Below, piece after piece: positions 42,659 to 51,118 of a stretch of 64,000 bases of DNA. Every line of letters begins with the position of its first letter. Position 1 is the stretch's first letter. The position numbers and the translations under genes are program-made. A model generated the notes under the pieces. The model ran no database searches and was not told the DNA's origin. It saw only the letters and a program-made list of their open reading frames with translations. Source of the DNA: Streptomyces ochraceiscleroticus (GTDB lineage Bacteria > Actinomycetota > Actinomycetes > Streptomycetales > Streptomycetaceae); NCBI RefSeq assembly GCF_000720485.1, contig NZ_JOAX01000009.1, positions 124,001 through 188,000 on the forward strand, in the 5' to 3' direction.

Positions 42659-43072
42659 TCAGGTACGGCGCTCCTCGACACCGAGGCCGAGCGCCCGGGC
42701 GATGTCCTGCACATTGGCGAATTGCTGCCCGCCGGGGAGGTCCTCGGCCCGCGCCAGCACACGGTCCGGCGCGTTGTTGTCCCGCAGGGAGTCCAGCACG
42801 GTGGCCCGGTCGGCGGGGTAGATGCTGGGGTCGAGGTGGCGGGCCAGGTCCGACCGGATCTCCACGTCGTCGGCGGACATCCCCGGAGGCGTGCCGCCTT
42901 CGAGGGTCCCCTCGGGCGAGCGGCGCACCGCCGGCTGGTCCTCGCCCGCCGGCTCGGGTTCGTGCTCCTCCTCCACCCGGATGCCACGATTGGCCCGCAG
43001 CTCGCCCTCCAGGCGCTTCTTCACCTCGTCGTCCTGCAGCGGGCTGTCCGGCCCGCTCCCCTTCTCGGCCAT
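42659..43072 (-). CDS. DUF2795 domain protein
   Basis: 137 residues from ATG 43072 after GAGGAAGAC. Charged N-terminus ([28 protein letters not shown]), then [57 protein letters not shown], matching the DUF2795 pattern of a helix followed by the phrase on preferred residues before Y/F-x-N-V. Function unknown; common in stress-induced sets of Actinobacteria. A GTTT-N16-GGGCAC element precedes it. Confidence 0.8.
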   Translation of the reverse strand: MAEKGSGPDSPLQDDEVKKRLEGELRANRGIRVEEEHEPEPAGEDQPAVRRSPEGTLEGGTPPGMSADDVEIRSDLARHLDPSIYPADRATVLDSLRDNNAPDRVLARAEDLPGGQQFANVQDIARALGLGVEERRT

Positions 43073-43166
43073 GTCTTCCTCCAGAGGTCGGTGCTTGTGG
43101 GCTGCGTGCCGCCAGGCCGTCCGGGGCGCGCGCGGCACCTCGCGGACCTGCCGCGGCGCCTCCGGA

Positions 43167-43192
43167 GTGCCCGTCGCCGCGGTACCGGAAAC
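43167..43192 (-). promoter_or_regulatory. SigB-like promoter before the DUF2795 gene (GTTT-N16-GGGCAC)
   Basis: On the minus strand GTTT (43192-43189), 16 bases, GGGCAC (43172-43167), followed by TCCGG. It is 95 bases before the start at 43072, in the spacer after the epimerase gene. Confidence 0.5.
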
Positions 43193-43256
43193 CCGAAATG
43201 ATCAGCTTCGGCCCAACGGCGCAGCGGGCCCGGACGACGGCCCGGACGGCGGCCGC

Positions 43257-44297
43257 TCAGGCGGTCTTCGGGGTGCTCGACAGCGGCGGCGTGGGCGCGC
43301 CGCTTGCCTTCTGCAGGCCGCTCAGCAGCGCGCCCACCGCCTCGGCGGCGGTGCTCTCCGGCCGCCAGCCCAGCTCCTCGCGCGCCCGGCCGCAGTCCAT
43401 CAGCGGCAGCCCCAGCACCGCGTCGAACAGGTGCGGCGAGGCACGTACCAGCCGCAGCCGCCAGCCGGTACCGAGCGCGGCCCGGGCGGCCGCCGCGGGC
43501 ATCCGTACCGTACGGGCCTTCAGCAGCCGTGCCAGGAACGGCATGTCCACCGGCGGCTCGGCCGCGAGGTTGAAGGCGCCGCGCGCGTCGCCGAGGACGG
43601 CCAGCCGGTAGGCGCGGGCCGCGTCGTCGGTGTGCAGCACCTGGAAGCGCAGGCCCGGCACGTCCGGCAGGAACGGCAGCAGCCCGGGGCGGGCCAGCTT
43701 GCCGACCGGCGCGGGCGTCGCGAGCCCGCCGAAGATCCGGCGCTGCTCGGACGCCGACTCCTCCTTGAAGAGGAACGCCGGACGCATCCGCACCACGCGC
43801 ATGTCGGGGTGTTCGCGCTCGTATCCGTCCAGGACCCGTTCCAGGTACGCCTTCTCGCGGCAGTACGCGGCGTCCGGCCAGCCGTGCGTGGGCCAGGACT
43901 CGTCCACCTTGTGGTCCTTGGGGCCGGGGGAGTAGGCCCCAACGGAGGAGGCGTGGACGAGCGCCGGCACCCCGGCCCGGGCCGTCGCCTCGAAGACCCG
44001 CAGGGAGCCGAGGACGTTGGTGCGCCAGGTCTGCGGCGGGTGGTGGGTGGGCTGGAAGGCCCAGGCGAGGTGCACGACGGCCGAGGCGCCCGCGAAGTCC
44101 GCCGCGAGATCGCACTCCTCGTCCGCGATGTCGGCCGCGGTCCAGGTGGTCTTCGGCGGTGCGTCGCGCGGCGTGCGGCGCGCGATGCAGTGGACCACGT
44201 CGATCTGCGGATCCTCGCTCAGTATGCGGACCACGCTGGTGCCGACGTTTCCGGTGGCGCCGGTCACCACGACCCGCCGCTCGGGGGCACTGCTCAT
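43257..44297 (-). CDS. NAD-dependent epimerase/dehydratase family protein
   Basis: 346 residues. Extended SDR: RRVVVTGATGNVGTSVVRIL (GxxGxxG), DIADEECDLAADFAGASAVVHLAWAFQPTHHPPQTWRTNVLGSLRVFEA, VHASSVGAYSPGPKDHKVDE, YCREKAYLERVL (YxxxK variant) and RPAFLFKEES. The substrate is unknown; related proteins act on nucleotide sugars or small carbonyls. It is followed downstream, same strand, by the DUF2795 gene after a 184-base gap with its own promoter-like element. Confidence 0.82.
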   Translation of the reverse strand: MSSAPERRVVVTGATGNVGTSVVRILSEDPQIDVVHCIARRTPRDAPPKTTWTAADIADEECDLAADFAGASAVVHLAWAFQPTHHPPQTWRTNVLGSLRVFEATARAGVPALVHASSVGAYSPGPKDHKVDESWPTHGWPDAAYCREKAYLERVLDGYEREHPDMRVVRMRPAFLFKEESASEQRRIFGGLATPAPVGKLARPGLLPFLPDVPGLRFQVLHTDDAARAYRLAVLGDARGAFNLAAEPPVDMPFLARLLKARTVRMPAAAARAALGTGWRLRLVRASPHLFDAVLGLPLMDCGRAREELGWRPESTAAEAVGALLSGLQKASGAPTPPLSSTPKTA

Positions 44298-44374
44298 GAG
44301 CTGCTTCCTCTCCTGCCGCGGGCGCGCCGCGCCGGCGGGTGGACGGTGCCCGTCCCGGGTGCCCTCGCGCGCCC

Positions 44375-44417
44375 GCCGCTACACGTCGGGCCGACGCCGC
44401 TACACGTCGGAGCCGAC
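44375..44417. repeat. Tandem duplication of 21/22 bp across the stop codon of the DAO-Rieske gene
   Basis: GCCGCTACACGTCGG-GCCGAC at 44375-44395 is repeated at 44396-44417 with one extra A. The second copy contains the TAG stop of the gene at 44400; the first copy carries the same TAG further downstream. Confidence 0.85.
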
Positions 44418-45944
44418 GTCGAGCTGCTCCAGCGGGTGCAGCGCGGGGCCGTTCAGCACCGTGCCGTCCGTGGAGAACCGCGACCCGTGGCAGGGGCACT
44501 CCCACGCCGTCTCCGCCGCGTTGAAGGCGACCAGGCAGCCCAGGTGGGTGCAGCGCGCCGAGACCGCCTGTACCGTGCCGTCCTCGTCCCGGTACACCGC
44601 GCACCGCCGGGCGCCGACCCGTACCACCGCGCCGGTCCCCGGCGGGATGTCGGTGACGGAGTCGACGTGCGTGGTGCGCAGCCGGTCGCCGATGAAGTGC
44701 TGGGCGACCTTCGCCTGGTGGCTGAGGAACGCGGGCGCCTCGCGGACCGGGCCCCACAGCCGCCGCGGGTCGTACAGGGCGGCCCACGGCGGCGGATCCC
44801 CGCTGATCAGCCCGGCGATCAGGCGCCCGGCCAGCGCGCCGCCGCTGAGCCCCCAGCCGCCGAAGCCGGTGGCGACGTAGGTGTGCCGGGCGCCGGGGTG
44901 GAACGGCCCGATCAGCGGCACCGTGTCGGTGGAGTCGTTGTCCTGGGCCGCCCACCGGTAGGCGACGTCCGTACCGGGGAAGTGCCGCTGGGTCCACTCG
45001 GCCAGCCGCCGGAACCCCGCGACGGCGTCGCCCGTGCCGGGCGGGAACTGCTCACCGGTGACGACGAGCAGCCGCCGGTCGGTGCCGTACGGCGCGGTGC
45101 GCACCGAGCGTTTGCCCTCCTCCTCGGTGATGTACATGCCCTGTACGTCGCGGTCCGCCTCGATCGGGGCCGCGACCACCAGCTCCCGGCGGGGCGAGAG
45201 CCGGGTGAAGAGCAGCGCCCGGTCGAACACCGGGTAGTGCGTGGCCACGACCACCTCACGGGAGGTGACCGTCGCACCGGTCTCGGTCGTCACCCGGCAC
45301 GGCGCGCCCTCGTGCAACCCAGTGGCACGGGTGCGTTCATACACCTGGCCGCCGTGCTCCCGCAGGTCCTCGGCGAGCGCCAGGAGGTACTTGCGGGGGT
45401 GGAAGAGCAGCTGGTCCTCGACGCGCACCGCCCCGGCCACGTCGAACGGCAGCCCCGTCTCGGTGACGTAGGCGGCGGCCAGGCCCGCCTCCCGCGCCGC
45501 GTCGGCCTCCGCGCGCAGCGGGTCGGTGCCGGCCGGGTCGCGGACGTAGGTGTACGCGGGGAAGCGTTCCAGCTCGCAGTCGATGCCCAGCTCCTGCGCG
45601 ACCTCGGCGACGCGTTCGACGGCGCCCTGCTGGGAGACCGCGTACTGCAGGGCAGCGCCGCCGCCGCGGGTGCGGCGCAGCTTGTCGTAGACCAGCGTGT
45701 GCAGCGCGGTGAGCTTGGCGGTGGTGTAACCCGTGACGCCGGCGGCGATCCGGTCCGCTTCGAGGACGACGACGCGGCGCCCCGTGCGGGACAGCTCCCA
45801 CGCCGTACTCATCCCCGCCATGCCGCCCCCGATCACCGTGACGTCGGCCTCGGTGTCCTCGGTCAGCGGGGCGTACGAGGTGGTGTGCGCGCTGGCCATC
45901 CAGTACGACTCGTCGATGCCGGGAAGGTCTGAAGTGTGGGACAT
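44400..45944 (-). CDS. FAD-dependent oxidoreductase with C-terminal Rieske domain
   Basis: 514 residues. An N-terminal DAO fold: ADVTVIGGGMAGMSTAWELSRTGRRVVVLEADRIAAGVTGYTTAKLTALH, and HTYVATGFGGWGLSGGALAGRLIAGLI near residue 360. The C-terminus has a Rieske [2Fe-2S] site: CTHLGCLVAFNAAETAWECPCHGSRF (CxH...CxxH) with NGPALHPLEQL. Such fusions occur in many soil bacteria; the reaction is not established, amine or glycine oxidation is usually proposed. Preceded by the DUF2267 gene on the opposite strand. Confidence 0.88.
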   Translation of the reverse strand: MSHTSDLPGIDESYWMASAHTTSYAPLTEDTEADVTVIGGGMAGMSTAWELSRTGRRVVVLEADRIAAGVTGYTTAKLTALHTLVYDKLRRTRGGGAALQYAVSQQGAVERVAEVAQELGIDCELERFPAYTYVRDPAGTDPLRAEADAAREAGLAAAYVTETGLPFDVAGAVRVEDQLLFHPRKYLLALAEDLREHGGQVYERTRATGLHEGAPCRVTTETGATVTSREVVVATHYPVFDRALLFTRLSPRRELVVAAPIEADRDVQGMYITEEEGKRSVRTAPYGTDRRLLVVTGEQFPPGTGDAVAGFRRLAEWTQRHFPGTDVAYRWAAQDNDSTDTVPLIGPFHPGARHTYVATGFGGWGLSGGALAGRLIAGLISGDPPPWAALYDPRRLWGPVREAPAFLSHQAKVAQHFIGDRLRTTHVDSVTDIPPGTGAVVRVGARRCAVYRDEDGTVQAVSARCTHLGCLVAFNAAETAWECPCHGSRFSTDGTVLNGPALHPLEQLDVGSDV

Positions 45945-46120
45945 GCGGGGACGGGTGCCCCTGCCGGCCCTGACCGAAGCCTGCCGTTCCGGTGATGCGC
46001 CCGTACGGTGGGACAGCGGCCGCCGGGGGGGCGGTGCGATCGCCGGGGCCCGTCCGGTGTTGCGGGTTCCGCCGGGACCCGGACCATGGGAGGGGGCGAC
46101 CCGGGTGAGGAGGCGGCATC

Positions 46121-46516
46121 ATGGGCGGCGATCTGCTCGCGGCGGTGCGGACCTCGGGGCGCTACCGGACCCTCGCGGAGGCCGAGCGGGCGGTCCAGCA
46201 CGTGCTGGCGGCCTTCGTGGGCCAGCTCACCGGCGAGGAACGGCGCGCGTTCCTGAAGTCGGTGCCGCCCGAGGCCGGGCGGTACCTCGCCGGCGGGATA
46301 AGGGACGAGCGGCCCCGCACCGCGTGCGAATTCGTGGACAGCGTGGCGGCCCGCACGGAGGGCGCCACGCACGCCACCGCGCGCTGGGACGCCAGCACCG
46401 TCCTCACCGCGATCGGCGGCCACCTGGGCGAGGAGCTGCTGCAACGGGTGCTGGCGCAGCTTCCCCGGGGCTACGCGCTGCTGTTCGGCCGCGCCGATCT
46501 GACCCCCACCGCGTAA
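46121..46516 (+). CDS. DUF2267 domain protein
   Basis: 131 residues from ATG 46121 after GAGGAGG. YRTLAEAERAVQHVLAAFVGQLTGEERRAFLKSVPPEAGRYLAGG and ATARWDASTVLTAIGGHLGEELLQRVLAQLPRGYALLFGRADL match the all-helical DUF2267 family of unknown function, one unit of two helical halves. It heads a plus-strand run of stress-type genes and is divergent from the DAO-Rieske gene. Confidence 0.82.
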   Translation: MGGDLLAAVRTSGRYRTLAEAERAVQHVLAAFVGQLTGEERRAFLKSVPPEAGRYLAGGIRDERPRTACEFVDSVAARTEGATHATARWDASTVLTAIGGHLGEELLQRVLAQLPRGYALLFGRADLTPTA

Positions 46517-46533
46517 TCCGCTCTTTCCGGGAC

Positions 46534-46630
46534 GTTTGGCCGCGCCGTGGCATGGCACTCGTGCGCCGGGCCATGGGCTCCATGGGGATGGGAAAAGCGC
46601 CGGGCCGGGACCGTCGTACCGGCCCGGCGC
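46534..46630 (+). ncRNA. Candidate small RNA unit A: SigB-like promoter followed by strong hairpin
   Basis: GTTT (46534-46537), 15 bases, TGGCAC (46553-46558), then 38 bases later GCGCCGGGCCGG (46597-46608) / CCGGCCCGGCGC (46619-46630). It shares with the unit at 42510-42609 the promoter-like boxes, TGGCACTCG, CATGGG, GATGGGAA and the stem sequence. It may be a short RNA, or a promoter plus leader for the hemerythrin gene at 46798. The hairpin also lies where a terminator for the DUF2267 gene would be. Confidence 0.35.
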
Positions 46631-46797
46631 GCACCCCTGTACGGCACCCCTGTGTGGAAATGAATGAATGTGAGCCATTCGGCCCAATCCTGCCCGATCG
46701 GTCGAGTTGCGGCGTTACGGGACTGAGGTAACGGGAACTCGTCCGATGGCGCCCGGAGGGTCCGGCCGCGCCGCTTGCGCGAAAGGTGGCAGCACTC

Positions 46798-47358
46798 ATG
46801 GGTCACGGCGGCGACGTCATCGAAGAACTCACCACCGACCACCGCGAGGTGACCGAGCTCTTCCAGCAGATCGAGAGCAGCACACCCGGCTCGGACGAGC
46901 GCAAGAGCCTCGCCGACCACCTGACGATCGAGCTGGTCCGGCACTCGGTGGCCGAGGAACAGCACCTGTACCCGGCGGTGCGCAAGCACCTGCCCGAGGG
47001 CAACGCGCTCGCCGACAAGGAGATCGCCGACCACGGTCGCGTGGAGGAGCTGCTGAAGGAGCTCGAGAAGACCGACGCCGAGCACCCCGACTTCAACCAC
47101 CTCGTCGTCAAGCTACGCACCGAGGTCACCGAGCACGTCAGGGACGAGGAGGGCCGGCTCTTCCCGCAGTTGAAGGCCGCCTGCCCGCAGGAGGAGCTGG
47201 ACGCGCTCGGCGAGAAGATCCGCAGCGCGAAGAAGTCGGCGCCCACCCGCCCGCACCCCAAGTCCCCGACCACGCCGCCCGCGAACAAGCTGCTGGCCCC
47301 CGGCGCGGGGCTGGTCGACCGGGCCCGCGACTTCGTCACCGGGCGCGGCAAGAAGTAA
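46798..47358 (+). CDS. Hemerythrin (HHE) domain protein, second copy type
   Basis: 186 residues from ATG 46798 after AAAGG. VIEELTTDHREVTELFQQIES, LTIELVRHSVAEEQHLYPAVRKHLPEG, EIADHGRVEELLKELEK and VTEHVRDEEGRLFPQLKAACP hold the iron-ligand His/Glu set. The C-terminal SAPTRPHPKSPTTPPANKLLAPGAGLVDRARDFVTGRGKK parallels that of the hemerythrin at 33310. It is followed at 80 bases by a CBS-pair gene, probably in one transcript. Confidence 0.88.
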   Translation: MGHGGDVIEELTTDHREVTELFQQIESSTPGSDERKSLADHLTIELVRHSVAEEQHLYPAVRKHLPEGNALADKEIADHGRVEELLKELEKTDAEHPDFNHLVVKLRTEVTEHVRDEEGRLFPQLKAACPQEELDALGEKIRSAKKSAPTRPHPKSPTTPPANKLLAPGAGLVDRARDFVTGRGKK

Positions 47359-47438
47359 GCACGGCCCAGCAGGTACCCCACCCACGTCGCCTGGGTCAGC
47401 CACGTCACCTACGTCAACGAGGAGAGACGAGCAGTCAT

Positions 47439-47855
47439 ATGCCTACCGCACGCGACATCATGTCCCCCGGCACGGAGTGCATCGGCGCCGAGGACAGCGT
47501 CCTCGAGGCCGCCCGGCGGATCACCTCGCTCGGTGTCGGAGCCCTGCCGATCTGCGGCACGGACAACAAGCTCAAGGGCATGCTGACCGACCGCGACATC
47601 GTCGTGAAGGTGCTCGGGGCCGGCAAGGACCCGGAGAAGACCACGGCGGGCGAGCTGGCGCAGGGCGAAGCGGTCACCATCGGCGCCGACGACGGCGCCG
47701 AGGAGATCTTCGCGACCATGGCGCACCACAAGGTCCGCAGGCTGCCCGTCATCGACGGCCACAGCCTCGTCGGCATGGTCGCGCTGGCGGACGTCGCCCG
47801 CGCGCTGCCCGACCCGAAGGCCGGGGACCTTCTCGAAGCGCTCTCGACGGACTGA
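47439..47855 (+). CDS. CBS-pair domain protein
   Basis: 138 residues from ATG 47439. Two CBS motifs: MPTARDIMSPGTECIGAEDSVLEAARRITSLGVGALPICGTDNKLKGMLTDRDIV and EAVTIGADDGAEEIFATMAHHKVRRLPVIDGHSLVGMVALADVARAL. These bind adenosine nucleotides or SAM and act as energy sensors; small stand-alone forms are common in hypoxia and stress regulons of Actinobacteria (compare Mycobacterium Hrp1, with similar length). Confidence 0.9.
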   Translation: MPTARDIMSPGTECIGAEDSVLEAARRITSLGVGALPICGTDNKLKGMLTDRDIVVKVLGAGKDPEKTTAGELAQGEAVTIGADDGAEEIFATMAHHKVRRLPVIDGHSLVGMVALADVARALPDPKAGDLLEALSTD

Positions 47856-47983
47856 AGCGCCGGCCCGCCGGTCCCTGGTACGCCCGCCCGTACGGCCGGG
47901 CGTACCGGTGTCACCGGCGGGCGCACGCACGTACGGGCGCCGGCGCACCGCAAGGAGACGGCGGACGGACGAGGAAGGTGACC

Positions 47984-50900
47984 ATGGCACCGAACGAGGA
48001 AGCGGCGCTCACCGATCGCAAGCCTGCGGCGGCGGGCGGGGTCGCCGACCTGGACGCGGGCGCGCTGGAACGGGCGCTGCGCGAACGGGTCGACGGGGAG
48101 GTGCGCTTCGACGCGGGCAGCCGCGGCGCGTACGCCACGGACGGCTCGAACTACCGGCAGGTGCCCATCGGCGTGGTCGTGCCCCGGAACGTGCGGGCGG
48201 GCGCCGACGCGGTCGCCGTGTGCGCGGAGTTCGGGGCTCCGGTGCTCTCCCGTGGCGGTGGCACGAGCCTGGGCGGCCAGTGCACCAACACCGCGGTCGT
48301 CATCGACTGGACGAAGTACTGCCACCGTCTCGTCTCGGTCGACCCGGAGCGCCACACGTGCGTCGTCGAGCCCGGCATCGTGCTGGACGACCTCAACCGG
48401 CAGCTCGCGGAGCACAAGCTCAAGTTCGGGCCCAAGCCGTCCACGCACAGCCACTGCGCGCTCGGCGGCATGATCGGCAACAACTCCTGCGGTGCCTCGG
48501 CGCAGGCGTACGGCAAGACCGCGGACAACGTACGCCGCATGGAGGTGCTCACCTACGACGGCACCCGGATGTGGGTCGGCGCCACCTCCGACACGGAGTA
48601 CGAAGAGGCCGTGGCCGGCGGTGGCCGCAAGGGCGAGCTCTACCAGGGCCTGCGCCGCATCGCCGACCGCTACATGGGTGACATCCGCCGGGGCTACCCG
48701 CGCATGCCGCGCCGCGTCTCCGGCTACAACCTCGACGCGCTGCTCCCGGAGAACGAGTTCCACCTCGCCCGCGCCCTCATCGGCAGCGAAGGCACCCTGG
48801 TCACCGTGTTGCACGCGGAGCTGGACCTGGTACCGGTACCGCCCTACGAGGCCATGGTCGTCCTCGGGTACGACGACATCTGCGCCGCGGCCGACGATGT
48901 GCCGCGGCTGCTCGAACACTGCCGGCCCAGCCAGCTCGAGGCGATCGACGGGCGGATGGCCCAGCTCATGCGCGAGGAAGGCGCGTTCCTGGACTCCCTC
49001 GAACGCTTCCCGGAGGGCGAGAGCTGGCTGCTGCTGCAGTTCAGCGGCGACAGCCGGGAGGACGTCGACGGGCAGGCGTGCGACCTGCTGCGCGCCATCG
49101 GCCGGCGCGAGGACGCCCCGGACGTGGCGTTCTCCGACGACCCCGAGCGCGAGCAGAAGATGCTCAAGGCGCGCGAGGCCGGGCTCGGTGTGACCGCGCG
49201 GCCGCCGGACGACCGGGAAACCTGGGAGGGCTGGGAGGACTCCGCCGTACCGCCCGCCAGGCTCGGCGACTACCTGCGGGATCTGAAGCGGCTCTTCGCG
49301 GAGTTCGACTACGACCACCCGTCCCTCTACGGGCACTTCGGGCAGGGCTGCGTGCACACCCGCATCCCCTTCGACCTCAAGACCGCCGAGGGTGTCGCCG
49401 ACTTCCGGGCGTTCGTGCACCGCGCGGCCGATCTCGTCGCCTCCTACGGAGGGTCGCTCTCCGGCGAGCACGGGGACGGGCAGGCCCGCGGCGAGCTGCT
49501 GACGAAGATGTTCGGCGAGCGGCTGGTCACCGCGTTCGGCGAGCTCAAGGCGCTGTTCGACCCGGACGACCGGATGAACCCCGGCAAGATCGTCGCGCCC
49601 TACCGCGTCGACGAGAACCTCCGGCTCGGCCCGCACTGGCGCCCCGAGAGCCATGACACCCACTTCGGCTATCCGGAGGACGACCACTCCTTCACCCGCG
49701 CGGTCATGCGCTGCGTCGGCATCGGCAACTGCCGTACGCACTCCGGCGGCGTGATGTGCCCCTCGTACCGGGCGACCAACGAGGAGGAGCACTCCACCCG
49801 GGGGCGGGCCCGGCTGCTCTTCGAAATGCTCGGCGGGCACGGTGACTCGCCCGTCACTGACGGCTGGCGCTCCACCGAGGTCAAGGATGCCCTGGATCTC
49901 TGTCTGGCGTGCAAGGGCTGCAAGTCCGACTGTCCGGTCGGCGTCGACATGGCCACCTACAAGGCCGAGTTCCTCGCCCACCACTACGAAGGCCGGCTGC
50001 GGCCTGCCGCACACTACTCGCTGGGCTGGCTGCCGCTGTGGGCCCGGCTCTCCCGGGCAGCGCCGCGGCTGGTCAACGCCGCGCTGAGCGCACCGGGCAT
50101 CGGACGGCTCGGGAAGCGCGCGGCCGGGGTGACCGGGGAGCGCGCGGCGCCGGTCTTCGCCGAGGAGTCCTTCGTCCAGTGGTGGCAGGCGCGCGGCACC
50201 CCGGAGCCCGACCCCGCCGACCCGCGCACCGTCGTCCTGTGGCCGGACACCTTCAGTACGTACTTCCACCCCTCCATCGCCAAGTCGGCGGTGCGCGTAC
50301 TGGAGGACGCGGGTTTCCGCGTCGCCGTGCCGACCCGGGCCGTGTGCTGCGGCCTGACCTGGATCTCCACCGGGCAGCTCCGCACCGCCAAGCGCGTCCT
50401 CGGGCGCACCCTGGAGGCGCTGCGGCCCTGGCTGGAGGCCGGTACACCGGTCATCGGCCTGGAACCGTCCTGCGCCGCCGTCTTCCGCGCCGACGCGCCG
50501 GAACTCATGCCGGAGAACGAGGATGTCCAGCGGCTCGCCGGGCAGTTCCGCACCTTCGCCGAGCAGCTCCTCAACCACGCGCCGGACGACTGGCGGCCGC
50601 CCCGGCTGGCCCGTACCGCCACCGTGCAGACCCACTGCCACCAGCACGCCGTCCTCAAGGACGACGCCGACCGGGAGCTGATGCGCCGGGCCGGCATCGA
50701 GGCCGAGGTGCTGGACGAGGGGTGCTGCGGGCTGGCCGGCAACTTCGGCTTCGAACGCGGCCACCACGACCTGTCGATGAAGGTCGGCGAGCTCGGCGTG
50801 CTGCCCGCCGTACGGGACGCCGCGCCCAGCACCCTGGTCATCGCCGACGGCTTCAGCTGCCGTACCCAGATCGAGCAGGGCGGTACGGGGCGGCGCGCGC

Positions 50901-51106
50901 TGCACCTCGCCGAGGCCCTCGCGCTCGGCCTCGACGGGCCGCTCCCGGCCACCGGGCCAGAAACGCTCGCCCAGCGGCCCGCCGCCCGCACCCGGGACGC
51001 CCGGCTGCTCACCGCGGGCGCGCTGGCCGCGCTCGGCGTCGCCGCCGCCGTCGCCGGCCGGTCGGCGGCCCGCCGTTCCGCACCGCACGTCACCCATGTG
51101 AAATGA
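47984..51106 (+). CDS. FAD-binding and Fe-S fusion oxidoreductase (YdiJ-like D-2-hydroxyacid dehydrogenase)
   Basis: 1040 residues from ATG 47984, six bases after GAGGAAGG. The N-terminal half is a PCMH-type FAD domain (PVLSRGGGTSLGGQCTNTAVVIDWTKY, HSHCALGGMIGNNSCGASAQAYG) with the GlcD-type C-terminal part ending SGEHGDGQARGELLTKMFG. Next come ferredoxin-like cysteines MRCVGIGNCR...MCPSY and CLACKGCKSDCPVG, then two CCG domains (RAVCCGLTWISTG and DEGCCGLAGNFGFE). The order and length match E. coli YdiJ (about 1018). A hydrophobic segment lies at the C-terminus. It likely oxidises a D-2-hydroxy acid. A TPP enzyme follows 12 bases later. Confidence 0.9.
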   Translation: MAPNEEAALTDRKPAAAGGVADLDAGALERALRERVDGEVRFDAGSRGAYATDGSNYRQVPIGVVVPRNVRAGADAVAVCAEFGAPVLSRGGGTSLGGQCTNTAVVIDWTKYCHRLVSVDPERHTCVVEPGIVLDDLNRQLAEHKLKFGPKPSTHSHCALGGMIGNNSCGASAQAYGKTADNVRRMEVLTYDGTRMWVGATSDTEYEEAVAGGGRKGELYQGLRRIADRYMGDIRRGYPRMPRRVSGYNLDALLPENEFHLARALIGSEGTLVTVLHAELDLVPVPPYEAMVVLGYDDICAAADDVPRLLEHCRPSQLEAIDGRMAQLMREEGAFLDSLERFPEGESWLLLQFSGDSREDVDGQACDLLRAIGRREDAPDVAFSDDPEREQKMLKAREAGLGVTARPPDDRETWEGWEDSAVPPARLGDYLRDLKRLFAEFDYDHPSLYGHFGQGCVHTRIPFDLKTAEGVADFRAFVHRAADLVASYGGSLSGEHGDGQARGELLTKMFGERLVTAFGELKALFDPDDRMNPGKIVAPYRVDENLRLGPHWRPESHDTHFGYPEDDHSFTRAVMRCVGIGNCRTHSGGVMCPSYRATNEEEHSTRGRARLLFEMLGGHGDSPVTDGWRSTEVKDALDLCLACKGCKSDCPVGVDMATYKAEFLAHHYEGRLRPAAHYSLGWLPLWARLSRAAPRLVNAALSAPGIGRLGKRAAGVTGERAAPVFAEESFVQWWQARGTPEPDPADPRTVVLWPDTFSTYFHPSIAKSAVRVLEDAGFRVAVPTRAVCCGLTWISTGQLRTAKRVLGRTLEALRPWLEAGTPVIGLEPSCAAVFRADAPELMPENEDVQRLAGQFRTFAEQLLNHAPDDWRPPRLARTATVQTHCHQHAVLKDDADRELMRRAGIEAEVLDEGCCGLAGNFGFERGHHDLSMKVGELGVLPAVRDAAPSTLVIADGFSCRTQIEQGGTGRRALHLAEALALGLDGPLPATGPETLAQRPAARTRDARLLTAGALAALGVAAAVAGRSAARRSAPHVTHVK

Positions 51107-51118
51107 GAGGTAATCCCA

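Noticed and set aside
42822..45932. A plus-strand open frame of 1036 codons
   Set aside because: It is the shadow of the DUF2795, epimerase and DAO-Rieske genes, which carry clear motifs on the other strand.
46553..46558. TGGCAC resembling the -24 box of sigma-54 promoters, also at 42529
   Set aside because: There is no matching TTGC box at -12 spacing, and sigma-54 is not known in Actinobacteria; the SigB-like reading fits better.
46786..46800. Start of the second hemerythrin four codons upstream at 46786
   Set aside because: The ATG at 46798 has the better spacing from AAAGG and gives the family-typical N-terminus MGHGGDVIEEL.
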